Source: RYN-230 sp963768945
GTDB taxonomy: Bacteria > Actinomycetota > Actinomycetes > Streptosporangiales > Streptosporangiaceae
Assembly: GCA_963768945.1 (NCBI GenBank)
Contig: CAVYJW010000005.1
Span: 496,001 to 560,000 of the forward strand
Reading direction: 5' to 3'
DNA length: 64,000 nucleotides
This document shows, piece after piece, positions 1 through 8,151 of this stretch. Under the pieces are notes generated by a model. That model saw only the letters and a list, made by a program, of their open reading frames with translations. It did not search any database and had not been told where the DNA came from. Position numbers and translations under genes: made by a program. Numbering within the stretch: position 1 is the first letter of the stretch; every line of letters starts with the position of its first letter.

Positions 1-807
1 CTGGCCGTGGCGACCAAGTTCTATCCGCTGCTGTTCTTCGGGCCACTGCTGCTGCTCTGCCTGCGCGGGGGCCGGATGCGGGAGTTCTGGGTCACGTTCG
101 GCTCGGCGGCAGTCGCCTGGCTGGTGGTCGACCTGCCGGTGCTGATCGTGGCCCCGGCCGGCTGGGCCCGCTTCTACCAGCTCAGCGACACGCGCTCGGC
201 CGACTGGGGCTCGATCTGGTACTTCTTCGAGACCGAGCACTGGCCCGGAGTCGGCACGGCCAGCGTGAGCACCCTCAATGTCATCTCCGCGAGCGTGTTC
301 GGTGTCGCCTGCGTACTCATCGTGCTGCTCACCCTGGGCGCGCCGCACCGCCCGCGGGTGGCGCAGCTGTTCTTCCTCACCCTGGCCACCTTCCTGCTCT
401 CCAACAAGGTCTGGTCGCCGCAGTACGTGGTCTGGCTGGCCCCCCTGGTCGTGCTGGCCCGGCCGCGGATCGGCGCCTACCTGCTGTGGCAGGCGGCGGA
501 GGTAGGCTACTTCTTCGCGATCTGGGCCTACCTGATCACGGTGTCGGTGACCGGGCCCTCATTCATCGGGGTCGGGGGGATCGGCACTGGCCTGTACTTC
601 ACCGCCCTCATCGCCCGGTTCGCCACGGTGCTGCTGCTGTGCGTCCTGGTGGTGCGGGACATCCTGCAGCCCGCGCACGACGTGGTGCGCGCGGGCGGGG
701 CCGACGACCCGGCGGGCGGCGTCTTGTCCGGCGCCCCTGACCGCCTGGTGCTCAGACTCGGCCCGCGTCGCAGCCAGCGGCTGGCCACCGCCGCGTCCGT
801 CCGCTGA
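1..807 (+). CDS. GT87-like membrane glycosyltransferase, C-terminal part
   Basis: The reading frame is already open at base 1, so the N-terminus lies outside the window; 268 codons are visible before TGA at 805-807. The visible protein is mostly hydrophobic, with about six membrane segments (near visible residues 6-22, 32-52, 95-112, 118-136, 160-185 and 195-222) and a basic, Pro/Gly-rich cytoplasmic tail. The aromatic loop after the second segment and the motif SNKVWSPQYVVW resemble the DUF2029/GT87 family of polyprenyl-phosphate-sugar-dependent glycosyltransferases, which often lie upstream of rpsF in actinomycetes. It would act in the cytoplasmic membrane, transferring a sugar (often mannose) to an extracytoplasmic acceptor. 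The family call is from recognition; the substrate is unknown. Confidence 0.72.
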   Translation: MAVATKFYPLLFFGPLLLLCLRGGRMREFWVTFGSAAVAWLVVDLPVLIVAPAGWARFYQLSDTRSADWGSIWYFFETEHWPGVGTASVSTLNVISASVFGVACVLIVLLTLGAPHRPRVAQLFFLTLATFLLSNKVWSPQYVVWLAPLVVLARPRIGAYLLWQAAEVGYFFAIWAYLITVSVTGPSFIGVGGIGTGLYFTALIARFATVLLLCVLVVRDILQPAHDVVRAGGADDPAGGVLSGAPDRLVLRLGPRRSQRLATAASVR

Positions 808-817
808 GCCGACCATG

Positions 818-863
818 ATCGTGGTGCGTTCTGCGCCGCGGGCGGCGCACAATGCTCCACGAT
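818..863. terminator. Bidirectional hairpin terminator, 22-bp imperfect stem
   Basis: Bases 818-839 and 842-863 form an inverted repeat with 19 of 22 positions paired and a 2-base GG loop. It lies between the converging ends of the glycosyltransferase (807) and endonuclease IV (902), where a bidirectional terminator is expected. The sequence and the 2-base loop match the perfect hairpin at 37034-37087, so the two look like members of one repeat family. Confidence 0.7.
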
Positions 864-901
864 AACGCCCTGCCGCGCGACGGGCGCCAGTCCGGAACTG
901 G

Positions 902-1690
902 TCAGCCGGCGCCGGGGACGTGGGCACGGAGCCAGTCGATGTCGGCGGCGGGATCGGGTGTCTCACAGATGACCGGCGCCCCGGCCGCCCGGATCAGGTC
1001 GGCCAGCACTGCGGGGTCGATCGTGCCCTTCTCCATCCCGGCGTGCCGGTCCCGGCCCGAGCCGAACTCGTCCCTCGAATTGTTGCCGTGCACCAGGTCG
1101 ATCCGGCCCGTGATCGCCTTGACCCGGTCCACGATCCCGGACAACTCTTCGCCACTGGCGTACGCGTGACAGGTATCCAGGCAGAACCCGACCTCGCCCG
1201 ACCCGCCCGCGTCCCCGATCGCGTCCCAAAGCCGGGCCACCCCGTCCAGGCCCCGGGCCATGGCCTGGTCGCCGCCTGCCGTGTTCTCGATCAGCATCGG
1301 CACCGGCCGGTCGATCCGGGCGACCGCCTTGGCCCAGTTCTCGTAGCCCTCGGCCACGTCTGCGTCGGCGGTGACGTACCCCCCGTGCACGATCAGCCCC
1401 TGCGCGCCGATGGCCGCGGCCGCCTTGAGTTGCTGGCCGAGCAGCTTACGGCTGGGGATCCGGATCCGGTTGTTGGTGCTGGCCACGTTGATCCGGTAGG
1501 GGGCGTGGATGAACGCCCGCACGTCCGCCGCGGCCAGCGCGTCCCGCAGAGCGCCCGCGTCCCCGCCGGGAAACTTGGGATCCGCCCAGCCCTGCGGATC
1601 GCCCAGGAAGAACTGAACCACGTGCGACTCCGTGCCGACCGCCGCGGCCAGGGGGTCCTCGTCATGCACGTGGGGTCCGATGCTCACCAT
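902..1690 (-). CDS. nfo: Endonuclease IV (AP endonuclease)
   Basis: 262 residues, a TIM-barrel AP endonuclease of base-excision repair that cuts the DNA backbone 5' to abasic sites using a metal cluster. Likely metal ligands are visible in order: H62 in IHAPYR, H102 in VHGGY, E135 in LIENTAGG, D172 and H175 in CLDTCHAYASG, H201 in LVHGNNS, D214 and H216 in RDRHAG, and E243 in CETP. The length is near the usual 280 residues of the family. It is a single gene on the minus strand converging on the glycosyltransferase. No strong ribosome-binding site is visible before the ATG at 1690, so a different start is possible, but the N-terminus MVSIGPHV aligns with the family's usual beginning. Confidence 0.93.
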   Translation of the reverse strand: MVSIGPHVHDEDPLAAAVGTESHVVQFFLGDPQGWADPKFPGGDAGALRDALAAADVRAFIHAPYRINVASTNNRIRIPSRKLLGQQLKAAAAIGAQGLIVHGGYVTADADVAEGYENWAKAVARIDRPVPMLIENTAGGDQAMARGLDGVARLWDAIGDAGGSGEVGFCLDTCHAYASGEELSGIVDRVKAITGRIDLVHGNNSRDEFGSGRDRHAGMEKGTIDPAVLADLIRAAGAPVICETPDPAADIDWLRAHVPGAG

Positions 1691-1861
1691 GTCACGAGAC
1701 TAGCCGGGCACGGTTTTCGTTGCGGCGGATGAGCGGAGGGCGCGGGGCGGGCACGGGAGCACTCTGATCCGCCCGCGCGGCGGGGCGGAGCGTGGGTGCC
1801 ACGACCGTCAGTGCCGGCGGGCCCGTCCCGACCCTCAGTGCCGGCGGGTCCGTGCCGGCCG

Positions 1862-2284
1862 CTACGGCAGCAGGCCGCCGTGCGCCAGGCCCAGGCAGAC
1901 GCCCACGAAGGCGGCCACCAGGCCGGTCACGATCAGCATCCGTTCTGACCGGGTCGCCGAGAGCAGTTGCGCGGGGAGCCCCACGATCAGCGCGATCAGC
2001 CCGAGCCACGTCGCCCCGACGTGCGTCCAGTTCCCGGCAACCTTCTGATCCGCCAGGAACCCCAGGACACACGCGACGAGGCCCGCCACCAGGGTGAAGA
2101 GACTCAGGGAGTTCTCGATCGGGTGGTGCTGGCCGTCGTCGTTCAGCGTCAGGTGCGGCAGGCGCGGGCGGGCCCGCGCCCCGGCGGCGGCCCCGGGCCC
2201 AGCGGCCCCGGGCCCAGTGGTTCCGGGCCCAGTGGTTCCAGACACTGTGGTTTCAGGCACTGGGGCTCCGGCAGCTTGGGGCAC
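1862..2284 (-). CDS. Small integral membrane protein
   Basis: 140 residues. The first 60 are Pro/Gly/Ala/Thr-rich with short PGTTGP-type repeats; then follow a polar segment with an NDDGQHHP motif and three hydrophobic helices (about residues 60-78, 92-110 and 120-138). The frame stays open much further upstream, into rpsF on the other strand, but the GTG at 2284 is the only start with a good ribosome-binding site (AAGGGGG, about 8 bases away), so I place the start there. The segment between residue 60 and the end looks like the small conserved membrane proteins of actinomycetes found near rpsF. It is divergent from rpsF. Function unknown. Confidence 0.6.
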   Translation of the reverse strand: MPQAAGAPVPETTVSGTTGPGTTGPGAAGPGAAAGARARPRLPHLTLNDDGQHHPIENSLSLFTLVAGLVACVLGFLADQKVAGNWTHVGATWLGLIALIVGLPAQLLSATRSERMLIVTGLVAAFVGVCLGLAHGGLLP

Positions 2285-2500
2285 TTCGGCCACCCCCTTG
2301 GGACATCCAGCCCGGTAATGGTCTTCTCGGGGCTCTTTCCCCTTCCGGGGGCGGCGGAATCCTGAGCCAGCCTGTCGGTCCGCCCTGGTAAGCTGACGCA
2401 GCCGCAACGGGTACCGGGGATTTCGCACCGGTGGCGCCGCGGCCCCTCCTGCCACGGAGAGACCGTGGCCGCTTAAGTCCAGAGGAGGCATGTTTCCAGC

Positions 2501-2791
2501 ATGCGCCGCTATGAGATGATGATCATCCTCGATCCCTCTCTCGAAGAGCAGACCGTCCAGCCCTCCCTCGACCAGTTCCTGTCGGTCGTCAGGACCGGCG
2601 GCGGTTCGGTCGACAAGGTTGACGTATGGGGCCGGCGGCGGCTCGCCTACGAAATCGAGAAGAAGTCGGACGGCATCTACGCGGTCGTCGACATGGTCGC
2701 GGAGCCGGACACGGTCCACGAGCTTGACCGCCAGCTCAGCCTCAACGAGGCGGTCCTGCGGACCAAGATCCTGCGCCCCGAGATGCACTGA
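2501..2791 (+). CDS. rpsF: 30S ribosomal protein S6
   Basis: 96 residues beginning MRRYEMMIILDP, the standard S6 start, with the conserved GGxVxKVDVWGRRRLAYEI segment in the middle. S6 binds 16S rRNA together with S18, whose gene is two genes downstream. It is the first gene of rpsF-ssb-rpsR-rplI, a conserved bacterial operon. An AGGAGG ribosome-binding site is at 2483-2488. The 216 bases upstream, shared with the divergent membrane protein, must hold the operon promoter, though no clear -35/-10 pair stands out. Confidence 0.97.
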   Translation: MRRYEMMIILDPSLEEQTVQPSLDQFLSVVRTGGGSVDKVDVWGRRRLAYEIEKKSDGIYAVVDMVAEPDTVHELDRQLSLNEAVLRTKILRPEMH

Positions 2792-2862
2792 CACTGCGGT
2801 ACTGACCACAGGCCGCGCAGTTGCGGCACTGAACCCCCAAAAAGCGACCGGGAGTGGCCCCG

Positions 2863-3441
2863 ATGGCAGGCGATACCCAGATCACGGTGGTCGGCAATCT
2901 AGTCAGCGACCCAGAACTCCGCTACACCCCGACCGGGGTGGCCGTGGCGAACTTCCGGATCGCGTTGACGCCGCGAACCTTCGACCGCCAGGCGAACGAG
3001 TGGAAGGACGGCGACTCACTGTTCCTCACCTGCAACGTATGGCGGCAGGCCGCGGAGAACGTGGCCGAATCCCTGCAGCGCGGCATGCGGGTCATCGTCC
3101 AGGGGCGGCTGCACCAGCGCTCCTACGAGACCCGCGAGGGTGAGAAGCGAACCGTCTTCGAGGTCGAGGTGGACGACGTCGGTCCCTCCATGCGCAACGC
3201 CTCCGCGAAGGTCACCAAGTCCAACCGCTCCGGCGGTGGCAGCGGTGGCTTCGGTGGGGGTGGTGGCGGCACCGGCGGTGGTGGCGGCTTCGGCGGTGGC
3301 AGTAGCAGCGGTGGCAGCGGCGGCGGCCAGGGCGGATCCGGCGGGTATGGTGGATCGTCCGGCGGCCGTGGCGGCGATGACCCCTGGGCCTCGGACTCCG
3401 GCTTCGGCGGCGAGGGGTCGTCCGACGAGCCGCCGTTCTAA
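2863..3441 (+). CDS. ssb: Single-stranded DNA-binding protein
   Basis: 192 residues: an OB-fold of about 110 residues that starts AGDTQITVVGNL, then a very Gly/Ser-rich linker (about residues 120-180), and the acidic tip DEPPF that docks replication and repair partners. It coats single-stranded DNA during replication, repair and recombination. Two starts are possible: GTG at 2854 and ATG at 2863. I prefer the ATG because a GGGAG element ends about 8 bases before it and the family usually begins MAG. It lies between rpsF and rpsR, as in most actinomycetes. The codons of the Gly-rich linker form a G/C microsatellite-like tract. Confidence 0.96.
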   Translation: MAGDTQITVVGNLVSDPELRYTPTGVAVANFRIALTPRTFDRQANEWKDGDSLFLTCNVWRQAAENVAESLQRGMRVIVQGRLHQRSYETREGEKRTVFEVEVDDVGPSMRNASAKVTKSNRSGGGSGGFGGGGGGTGGGGGFGGGSSSGGSGGGQGGSGGYGGSSGGRGGDDPWASDSGFGGEGSSDEPPF

Positions 3442-3552
3442 CCCTGGCAGCAGGGCGGGGCGCGGCCACAGGCACGCTCCCGCTAGGCCGCCACTAAGAA
3501 AGCAAACCAAACCATCCCCGCCGCAAGCGGGGCTCTGCACAGGAGCACCATG

Positions 3553-3789
3553 ATGGCGAAAGCACCTATCCGCAAGCCCAGGAAGAAAGTCTGCCTGTTC
3601 TGCCAGGAGAAGATCTCCTACGTGGACTACAAGGACACCGGGCTGCTGCGGAAGTTCATTTCCGACCGAGGCAAGATCCGGGCCCGTCGGGTCACCGGAA
3701 ACTGCACCCAGCACCAGCGTGACGTCGCCAAGGCGATCAAGAACGCCCGCGAGATGGCCCTGCTGCCGTACACCAGCACGGCACGTTGA
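3553..3789 (+). CDS. rpsR: 30S ribosomal protein S18, zinc-binding type
   Basis: 78 residues, the canonical length. The protein carries CLFC near residues 15-18 and C...H further on (GNCTQHQR), the cysteine set of zinc-binding S18. It pairs with S6 on the platform of the 30S subunit. Two ATG codons follow one another at 3550 and 3553; AGGAG at 3541-3545 is better spaced for the second, which also gives the usual MAKAP start. It is preceded by about 110 bases of spacer after ssb and followed by rplI 22 bases later. Confidence 0.96.
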   Translation: MAKAPIRKPRKKVCLFCQEKISYVDYKDTGLLRKFISDRGKIRARRVTGNCTQHQRDVAKAIKNAREMALLPYTSTAR

Positions 3790-3811
3790 GGACGGGGAAG
3801 GCCGCAAGCTA

Positions 3812-4270
3812 ATGGGCACACCGATGAAACTGATCCTCACCAACGAGGTCACCGGCCTGGGTGAGCCTGGTGACGTGGTCGAGGTCAAGGGCGGCTACGG
3901 GCGCAACTACCTGATCCCGCGGGGTCTGGCCATGCGCTGGACCCGGGGCGCCGAGAAGCAGATCGAGCTGATCCGCCGGGCCCGCTCCGCGCGGGAGATC
4001 CGCAGCCAGGACGACGCCCGGGTCGCGGCTAGGGAGCTGTCCGCGCTGACCGTGCAGATCAGGGTCCGGGCGGGCGCCGCCGGGCGGCTGTTCGGGTCCG
4101 TGAGTGCCTCGGACATCGCCGACGCGGTCCGCGCGGCCGGCGGCCCCGTGCTGGACCGGCGGCGTATCGAGATCGACACCCCGATCCGCACCGTGGGGCG
4201 GCACCAGGTCACGGTCCGGCTGCACCCCGAGGTGAGCGCCACCCTCGAAGTGGACGTCGCCGAGGCCTGA
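3812..4270 (+). CDS. rplI: 50S ribosomal protein L9
   Basis: 152 residues. The N-terminal half has the L9 signature (LGEPGDVVEVKGGYGRNYLIP), then a long charged helix and a C-terminal rRNA-binding domain ending in a VRLHPEV segment. L9 extends from the base of the L1 stalk on the large subunit and influences frame maintenance. ATG at 3812 is supported by GGGGAAGG at 3794-3801; the ATG at 3824 would give the more usual MKLILT start but has no visible ribosome-binding site, so the start is not settled. It is the last gene of the ribosomal operon and is followed by a strong hairpin. Confidence 0.95.
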   Translation: MGTPMKLILTNEVTGLGEPGDVVEVKGGYGRNYLIPRGLAMRWTRGAEKQIELIRRARSAREIRSQDDARVAARELSALTVQIRVRAGAAGRLFGSVSASDIADAVRAAGGPVLDRRRIEIDTPIRTVGRHQVTVRLHPEVSATLEVDVAEA

Positions 4271-4357
4271 CTGGCCGCAGTACCGGCCGCTGGAGTACCG
4301 GGCGGCAGGAGGGCTGAGCGGCTGGCCGGGTGAGGGGCTGGCCGGGCTGAGCCCGAA

Positions 4358-4393
4358 GACCGCCGGGTGCCGTCGTGGACGGCCCCGGCGGTC
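4358..4393. terminator. Hairpin terminator after rplI
   Basis: A perfect 10-bp stem (4358-4367 with 4384-4393) and a 16-base loop lie between rplI and the converging small gene, whose stop codon is inside the right arm. It can serve both strands. No U-tract follows, as is common in high-GC actinomycetes. Confidence 0.6.
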
Positions 4394-4628
4394 AGTCGTG
4401 TCTGGTGCGCTGCGGGTCCCCGTCCGTGTACCGGGACAGCCGCTCGGCGAGTCCCGGATCGAGGTCCGCGACCATCGCCCAGATGCCCGCCAGGCGCTCC
4501 GCCATGGTGTCCGACGTGCCGGGCTCGTCGCCCGCCCGCGTCCTGGCGGCCTCATCCCGGGCCGCCGCGGCGAGCTCGTCGATCGCTGTTCCGATCATGG
4601 CCAGCCGCGAATCGGTTATCGAACACAT
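4392..4628 (-). CDS. Small conserved hypothetical protein
   Basis: 78 residues, soluble, acidic and largely helical by composition, with a central AERLAGIWAMVADLDPGL segment that looks like a conserved helical motif rather than random translation. No signal peptide, metal motif or known domain is recognised. It converges on rplI across a shared hairpin. The start (ATG at 4628) is the first available; no convincing ribosome-binding site is visible. Function unknown; it could also be a slightly shorter protein starting at the internal ATG of residue 11. Confidence 0.5.
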   Translation of the reverse strand: MCSITDSRLAMIGTAIDELAAAARDEAARTRAGDEPGTSDTMAERLAGIWAMVADLDPGLAERLSRYTDGDPQRTRHD

Positions 4629-4926
4629 GATCGGATCCTAGGGGAGTGGTTGTCATGATCGCCGCCAGTTTGCCGGACTGCCTGCGGTCCCCGGCTGCTC
4701 GTCTCATCCCGCTCCCCTTCGTCACACTGACCCCTCCTAGCTCTCCCGTTGGGGGCCGCCGACATCTCCCGCGGACGGTGCGCCGTCACCGGACAATTTG
4801 CTCTCTCTAACGCACGTTCCGCGTGGGAAGTGGCGGGGCGGGGCCTGGCCTGTCGGGAGCGGGCCGGGCGGCGGGCGGTGCGGTGCGCCGTAATATCGGG
4901 TCTCACGTTTGGCGTCACCCTCCGTA

Positions 4927-4935
4927 TGTGGATAA
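4927..4935 (-). promoter_or_regulatory. Perfect DnaA box
   Basis: Read on the minus strand, the nine bases are TTATCCACA, the classical high-affinity DnaA-binding site. It stands alone about 305 bases upstream of dnaB. Whether DnaA binds here is inferred from the match only. Confidence 0.5.
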
Positions 4936-5099
4936 CTCCCTGTCTGGTGTGGACGGAAAATGGCCTCCGTGGTTTTTTCCGCGCACATCCGGTGGATGGC
5001 ATAACCGCAGGCAGTGACGATGCGCTGGTTGCGGGCCCCGTCGTCATCCCCAGCTGTATCCCCAGACTGCGCACAGCGCCGGCGGCGTGTCTGCACAGG

Positions 5100-5121
5100 C
5101 TGTCCACAGGCCTGTGCACAG
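5100..5121. promoter_or_regulatory. Near-palindrome built on a DnaA-box-like CTGTCCACA
   Basis: The 22 bases read almost the same on both strands, with a single mismatched pair, centred on AGGCCT. The left half contains CTGTCCACA, one base from the TTGTCCACA form. It lies about 120 bases upstream of dnaB and could be an operator or a paired DnaA site. Confidence 0.4.
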
Positions 5122-5240
5122 CAGGATTGGACGGCGTCGCGGGGCCCCACCAAACTGTCAGACCAACGCACTACAACAGGGTGAGGCCGCCGCAACGGTG
5201 GCGGCCAGGGGCGCTCTGATCCACGGGGAGGTGATGGCTG

Positions 5241-7801
5241 GTGAGCGTGGCCGAAATCGCGCCCCGGGGGGAGAGCTTCGATCGGACCCCGCCCCACGAT
5301 GTGGCCGCGGAGCAGTGCGTTCTCGGCGGGATGCTGCTGTCGAAGGACGCCATCTCGGATGTGATGGAGACCATCCGGCCCGACGATCACTACCGGCCCG
5401 CGCACCAGATCATCCACGAAGCCATCCTCGAGCTGTACGGGCGGGGCGAGCCCGCCGACCCGGTCACCATTTCCGACCTGCTGAGCAAACGGGGCGAGCT
5501 GGCCCGGGTGGGCGGCCCCAGCTACCTGCACACGCTCATCGCGTCGGTGCCCACCGCGGCCAACGCCGGGTACTACGCCCGCATCGTCCGGGAGCGGGCC
5601 ATCCTGCGCCGTCTGGTCGAGGTCGGCACCCGCATCGTCCAGCTCGGCTACTCCGGCGACGGCGAGGCCGACGAGCTGGTGGACCGGGCCCAGGCTGAGG
5701 TCTACGGGGTCACCGAGCGCCGGGTCAGCGAGGACTACCTGCCGCTGTCCGACATCATGCCCGGGGCCCTGGACGAGATCGAGGCGATCGGCAGCCACGG
5801 CGGGAAAATGACCGGGGTGCCCACCGGGTTCGCGGACCTGGACGCCCTGACCAACGGCCTGCACGCGGGCCAGATGGTGGTCATCGCGGCTCGTCCTGCC
5901 ATTGGCAAGGCGCTGGCCCTGGACACCCCGCTCGCCACGCCGGACGGCTGGTTGACGATGGGTGAGGTCCGCGTCGGAGACCGGCTGATCGGAGGCGATG
6001 GCCACCCCGTAACCGTCGTCGCGGCCACCGAGGTGATGCAGGACAGGCCGTGCTACGAGGTCGAGTTCTCGGACGGCGAGGTCATCGTCGCCGACGCGGA
6101 GCACCAATGGGTGACGTGGGACGTGCGTACCCGGAAGGCGTACGACCACCACAGCGAACCTGGCGCGCCGAGCTACCCGGATGACTGGGCATCATGGACG
6201 TCATCTCAGGCGTCTGGTCACAGGTACGGTCCTGGCGAGCGAGCGCAGATGCGCGGCCCCCGGGCGGCAGGGATGTCATCGACGCAGGTGGGGACAGTCC
6301 TTGGGCGCACAGCCACAGCAATCGAGCAGCAGTGGGGCCGCGCGGCAGATGTCACGGGCGGCGTGCAAGCGGTACCTCGGACAACCCAGGAGATTGCTTC
6401 AACGCTTCGGGCCTGCGGGCAGCGGAACCACGCGATACCGGCAACGAGGCCGCTTCTCCTACCCGAAGCCGATCTGCCTATGGCGCCGTATGTCCTCGGC
6501 TATCTCCTGGGTGACGGCGACACTGCGGGAACTGGCCGGGCGGCCTGCCATGCCGATGACCGCTCGTGGCTTCTAGAGGAGTTCAGGGCACTCGGCTACA
6601 GCGTTGCCAGCTACGCGGATCCTGAACATTTCCAGGTGAGAGGCATCCGCGGACTCTGGCGTTCGCTTGGCCTGGCCGAGGGCAAGCACATCCCTGCTTC
6701 CTACCTGCGCGGCTCGTCGTCCCAGCGCCTCGCGCTGGTACAAGGAATGATCGATTCGGACGGTTACGTCGATAATCACGGCTGCTACCGCTTCACCAGC
6801 TCAAGCAAGCGCCTGATCGAGGATTTTGCGGAGCTGGTTACAAGCCTGGGCTGCGTCGCGCGAGTGCAGTACCGCGCTCCTCGCATGCGGGCCGTGCGGC
6901 CGGGCCGGGAATCCTGCGAAGTTATCGTCCCGGCGTCCCTGCCGCTGTCCCGGCTTCCCCGGAAGGCCCTCGCGGCACGCCACGACTGGGGCCGCGAGCA
7001 GGCTGGCCGGTACATCGTGGACGTCCGGCCTGTGCCGTCCGTGCCGGTGCGCTGCGTTCAGGTGAACAGCCCTGATCACCTCTATCTGGCTGGCCGGAGC
7101 ATGGTCCCCACGCACAACTCCACGCTCGCGCTCGACCTGGCGCGCTCGGCGGCGATCAAGCACAACCTGCCCACGGTGATCTTCAGCCTGGAAATGAGCC
7201 GCAACGAGATCACCATGCGGTTGCTGTCCGCGGAGTCGCGAGTGTCCCTGCACAGCATGCGGACCGGGCAGATGGGCGAGGAGGACTGGGCCACCCTGGC
7301 CCGGCGGATGAGCGAAGTCGTCGACGCGCCGCTCTACATCGACGACTCTCCGAACATGTCCATGATGGAGATCCGGGCCAAGTGCCGTCGGCTGAAGCAG
7401 CGCCAGGGCCTCCGGATGGTGATCATCGACTACCTGCAGCTGATGAGCTCCCCCAAGCGGGTGGAGAACCGGCAGCAGGAAGTGTCGGAGATGTCCCGGT
7501 CACTAAAGCTGCTGGCCAAGGAGATCGACGTCCCGGTGATCGCCCTCTCGCAGCTCAACCGCGGGCCGGAGCAGCGCAACGACAAGAAGCCGCTCCTGTC
7601 TGACCTGCGTGAGAGCGGGAGCATTGAGCAGGATAGCGACGTCGTGATCTTGCTGCACCGGGAGGACGCGTACGAGCGGGAGTCCCCCGGGCCGGTGAGG
7701 CGGACCTGATCGTGGCCAAGCACCGCAACGGGCCGACCGCCACGGTGACCGTGGCCTTCCAGGGGCACTACAGCCGGTTCGTAGACATGGCTCCGGGCTG
7801 A
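5241..7801 (+). CDS. dnaB: Replicative DNA helicase DnaB with intein and apparent C-terminal frameshift
   Basis: Hexameric 5'-3' helicase of the replication fork. The N-terminal extein (residues 1-223) has the primase-interacting domain and the first part of the P-loop, ARPAIGK; an intein follows at 5910-7118; the C-terminal extein resumes with STLALDLARS, completing GKST, and continues through VIIDYLQLM (Walker B), ALSQLNRGPEQR and SGSIEQDSD. GTG at 5241 has GGGGAGG about 10 bases upstream. As written the frame stops at 7709 after ESPGPVRRT. The family's next residues (GEADLIVAKHRNG, then a GHYSRFVDMA ending) are encoded in the next frame up to TGA at 7799-7801. One C missing from the C5 run at 7684-7688 would explain this exactly. 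Since dnaB is essential, a sequencing error is more likely than true loss. The span given is that of the restored gene. Confidence 0.93.
5910..7118 (+). other. Class 3 intein with LAGLIDADG homing endonuclease inside DnaB
   Basis: 403 residues inserted between the Lys and Ser of the DnaB P-loop. It begins with Ala (ALALDTPLATPDGW) instead of Cys/Ser and ends THN, followed by Ser of the extein. It has the three residues that define class 3 inteins: W in DAEHQWVTW (block B), C in VPVRCVQVN (block F) and T in MVPTHN (block G). In this class the block F Cys forms the branched intermediate. Two endonuclease motifs are present, LGYLLGDGD and LVQGMIDSDGYVD, both with acidic residues, so the homing endonuclease looks intact. 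Mycobacterial DnaB has an intein at the same place, so this is a known insertion site. Codon and base use looks slightly less GC-extreme than the exteins. Confidence 0.92.
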
Positions 7802-8075
7802 GATGCTGGTGTAGAGTCTCAATGATCTTGGCCAAATCCCAGTGATGTTGGCCACTGTCTGGCCAATTGGCCATTTGGATGAGACGTCGCTGACGCCGTA
7901 GCCGTTTCAGAAAGCCCAACGCCGTATCGGCCGCGAGTAGGAAGCCGCCGGTGCCGCCGCCGTGCGATGGGGGCTGGGGGCTGGACTTCGCCGGGAGGAC
8001 CCCGTCGAGATCCCGAAGATGACCGCGGGTACCGGAAGGGGTAAGCGAGCGGAACTGAGGCGGTGCGTGTCGCAC
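7802..8075. other. Gene-free spacer with clustered TTGGCCA motifs
   Basis: I see no credible gene between the restored dnaB end and the next promoter. Bases 7828-7873 hold four TTGGCCA or CTGGCCA motifs, including a perfect 14-base palindrome at 7860-7873. The rest is ordinary GC-rich sequence with short open frames that lack domain content. It marks the left edge of the inserted DprA-like/ComF-like pair. Confidence 0.45.
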
Positions 8076-8104
8076 TTGATCTGTGCCACACTCACTGAGA
8101 TTAT
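8076..8104 (+). promoter_or_regulatory. Sigma-70-type promoter for the DprA-like operon
   Basis: TTGATC at 8076-8081 and GATTAT at 8099-8104 are 17 bases apart, a good spacing for a housekeeping promoter. Transcription would start near 8111, just upstream of the LexA box at 8122-8137 and 40 bases before the start codon. The match is moderate; the position next to the box supports it. Confidence 0.5.
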
Positions 8105-8121
8105 GCACGCAGCACATCCAT

Positions 8122-8137
8122 GCGAACATACGTTCGA
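8122..8137. promoter_or_regulatory. LexA (SOS) box upstream of the DprA-like gene
   Basis: The site is gCGAAC-ATAC-GTTCGA. It matches 11 of the 12 fixed positions of the actinobacterial LexA operator TCGAAC-N4-GTTCGA. It lies between the predicted promoter and the start codon at 8152, where LexA would block transcription until DNA damage. Binding is inferred from the match. Confidence 0.72.
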
Positions 8138-8151
8138 TGACCAGGAGTAGC

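Larger units (their letters stand above)
4629..5240. other. Intergenic region upstream of dnaB with DnaA-box-like sites
   Basis: No credible gene is seen in these 612 bases; open frames here have no domain-like content. The region carries one perfect DnaA box on the minus strand (4927-4935, TTATCCACA), a CTGTCCACA that differs by one base from the Streptomyces-preferred TTGTCCACA (5100-5108), and several CCCCAG/GCACAG near-copies between 5046 and 5125. It should also contain the dnaB promoter. Confidence 0.55.

Noticed and set aside
2285..2809. N-terminal extension of the small membrane protein reaching into rpsF
   Set aside because: It lies antisense to rpsF, has no conserved residues, and a well-spaced ribosome-binding site supports the start at 2284.
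4737..6152. Long minus-strand open frame of 471 codons across the dnaB upstream region and dnaB
   Set aside because: Antisense to the N-terminal part of dnaB and its intein; His/Arg/Gly-rich composition typical of shadow frames in high-GC DNA; no domain.
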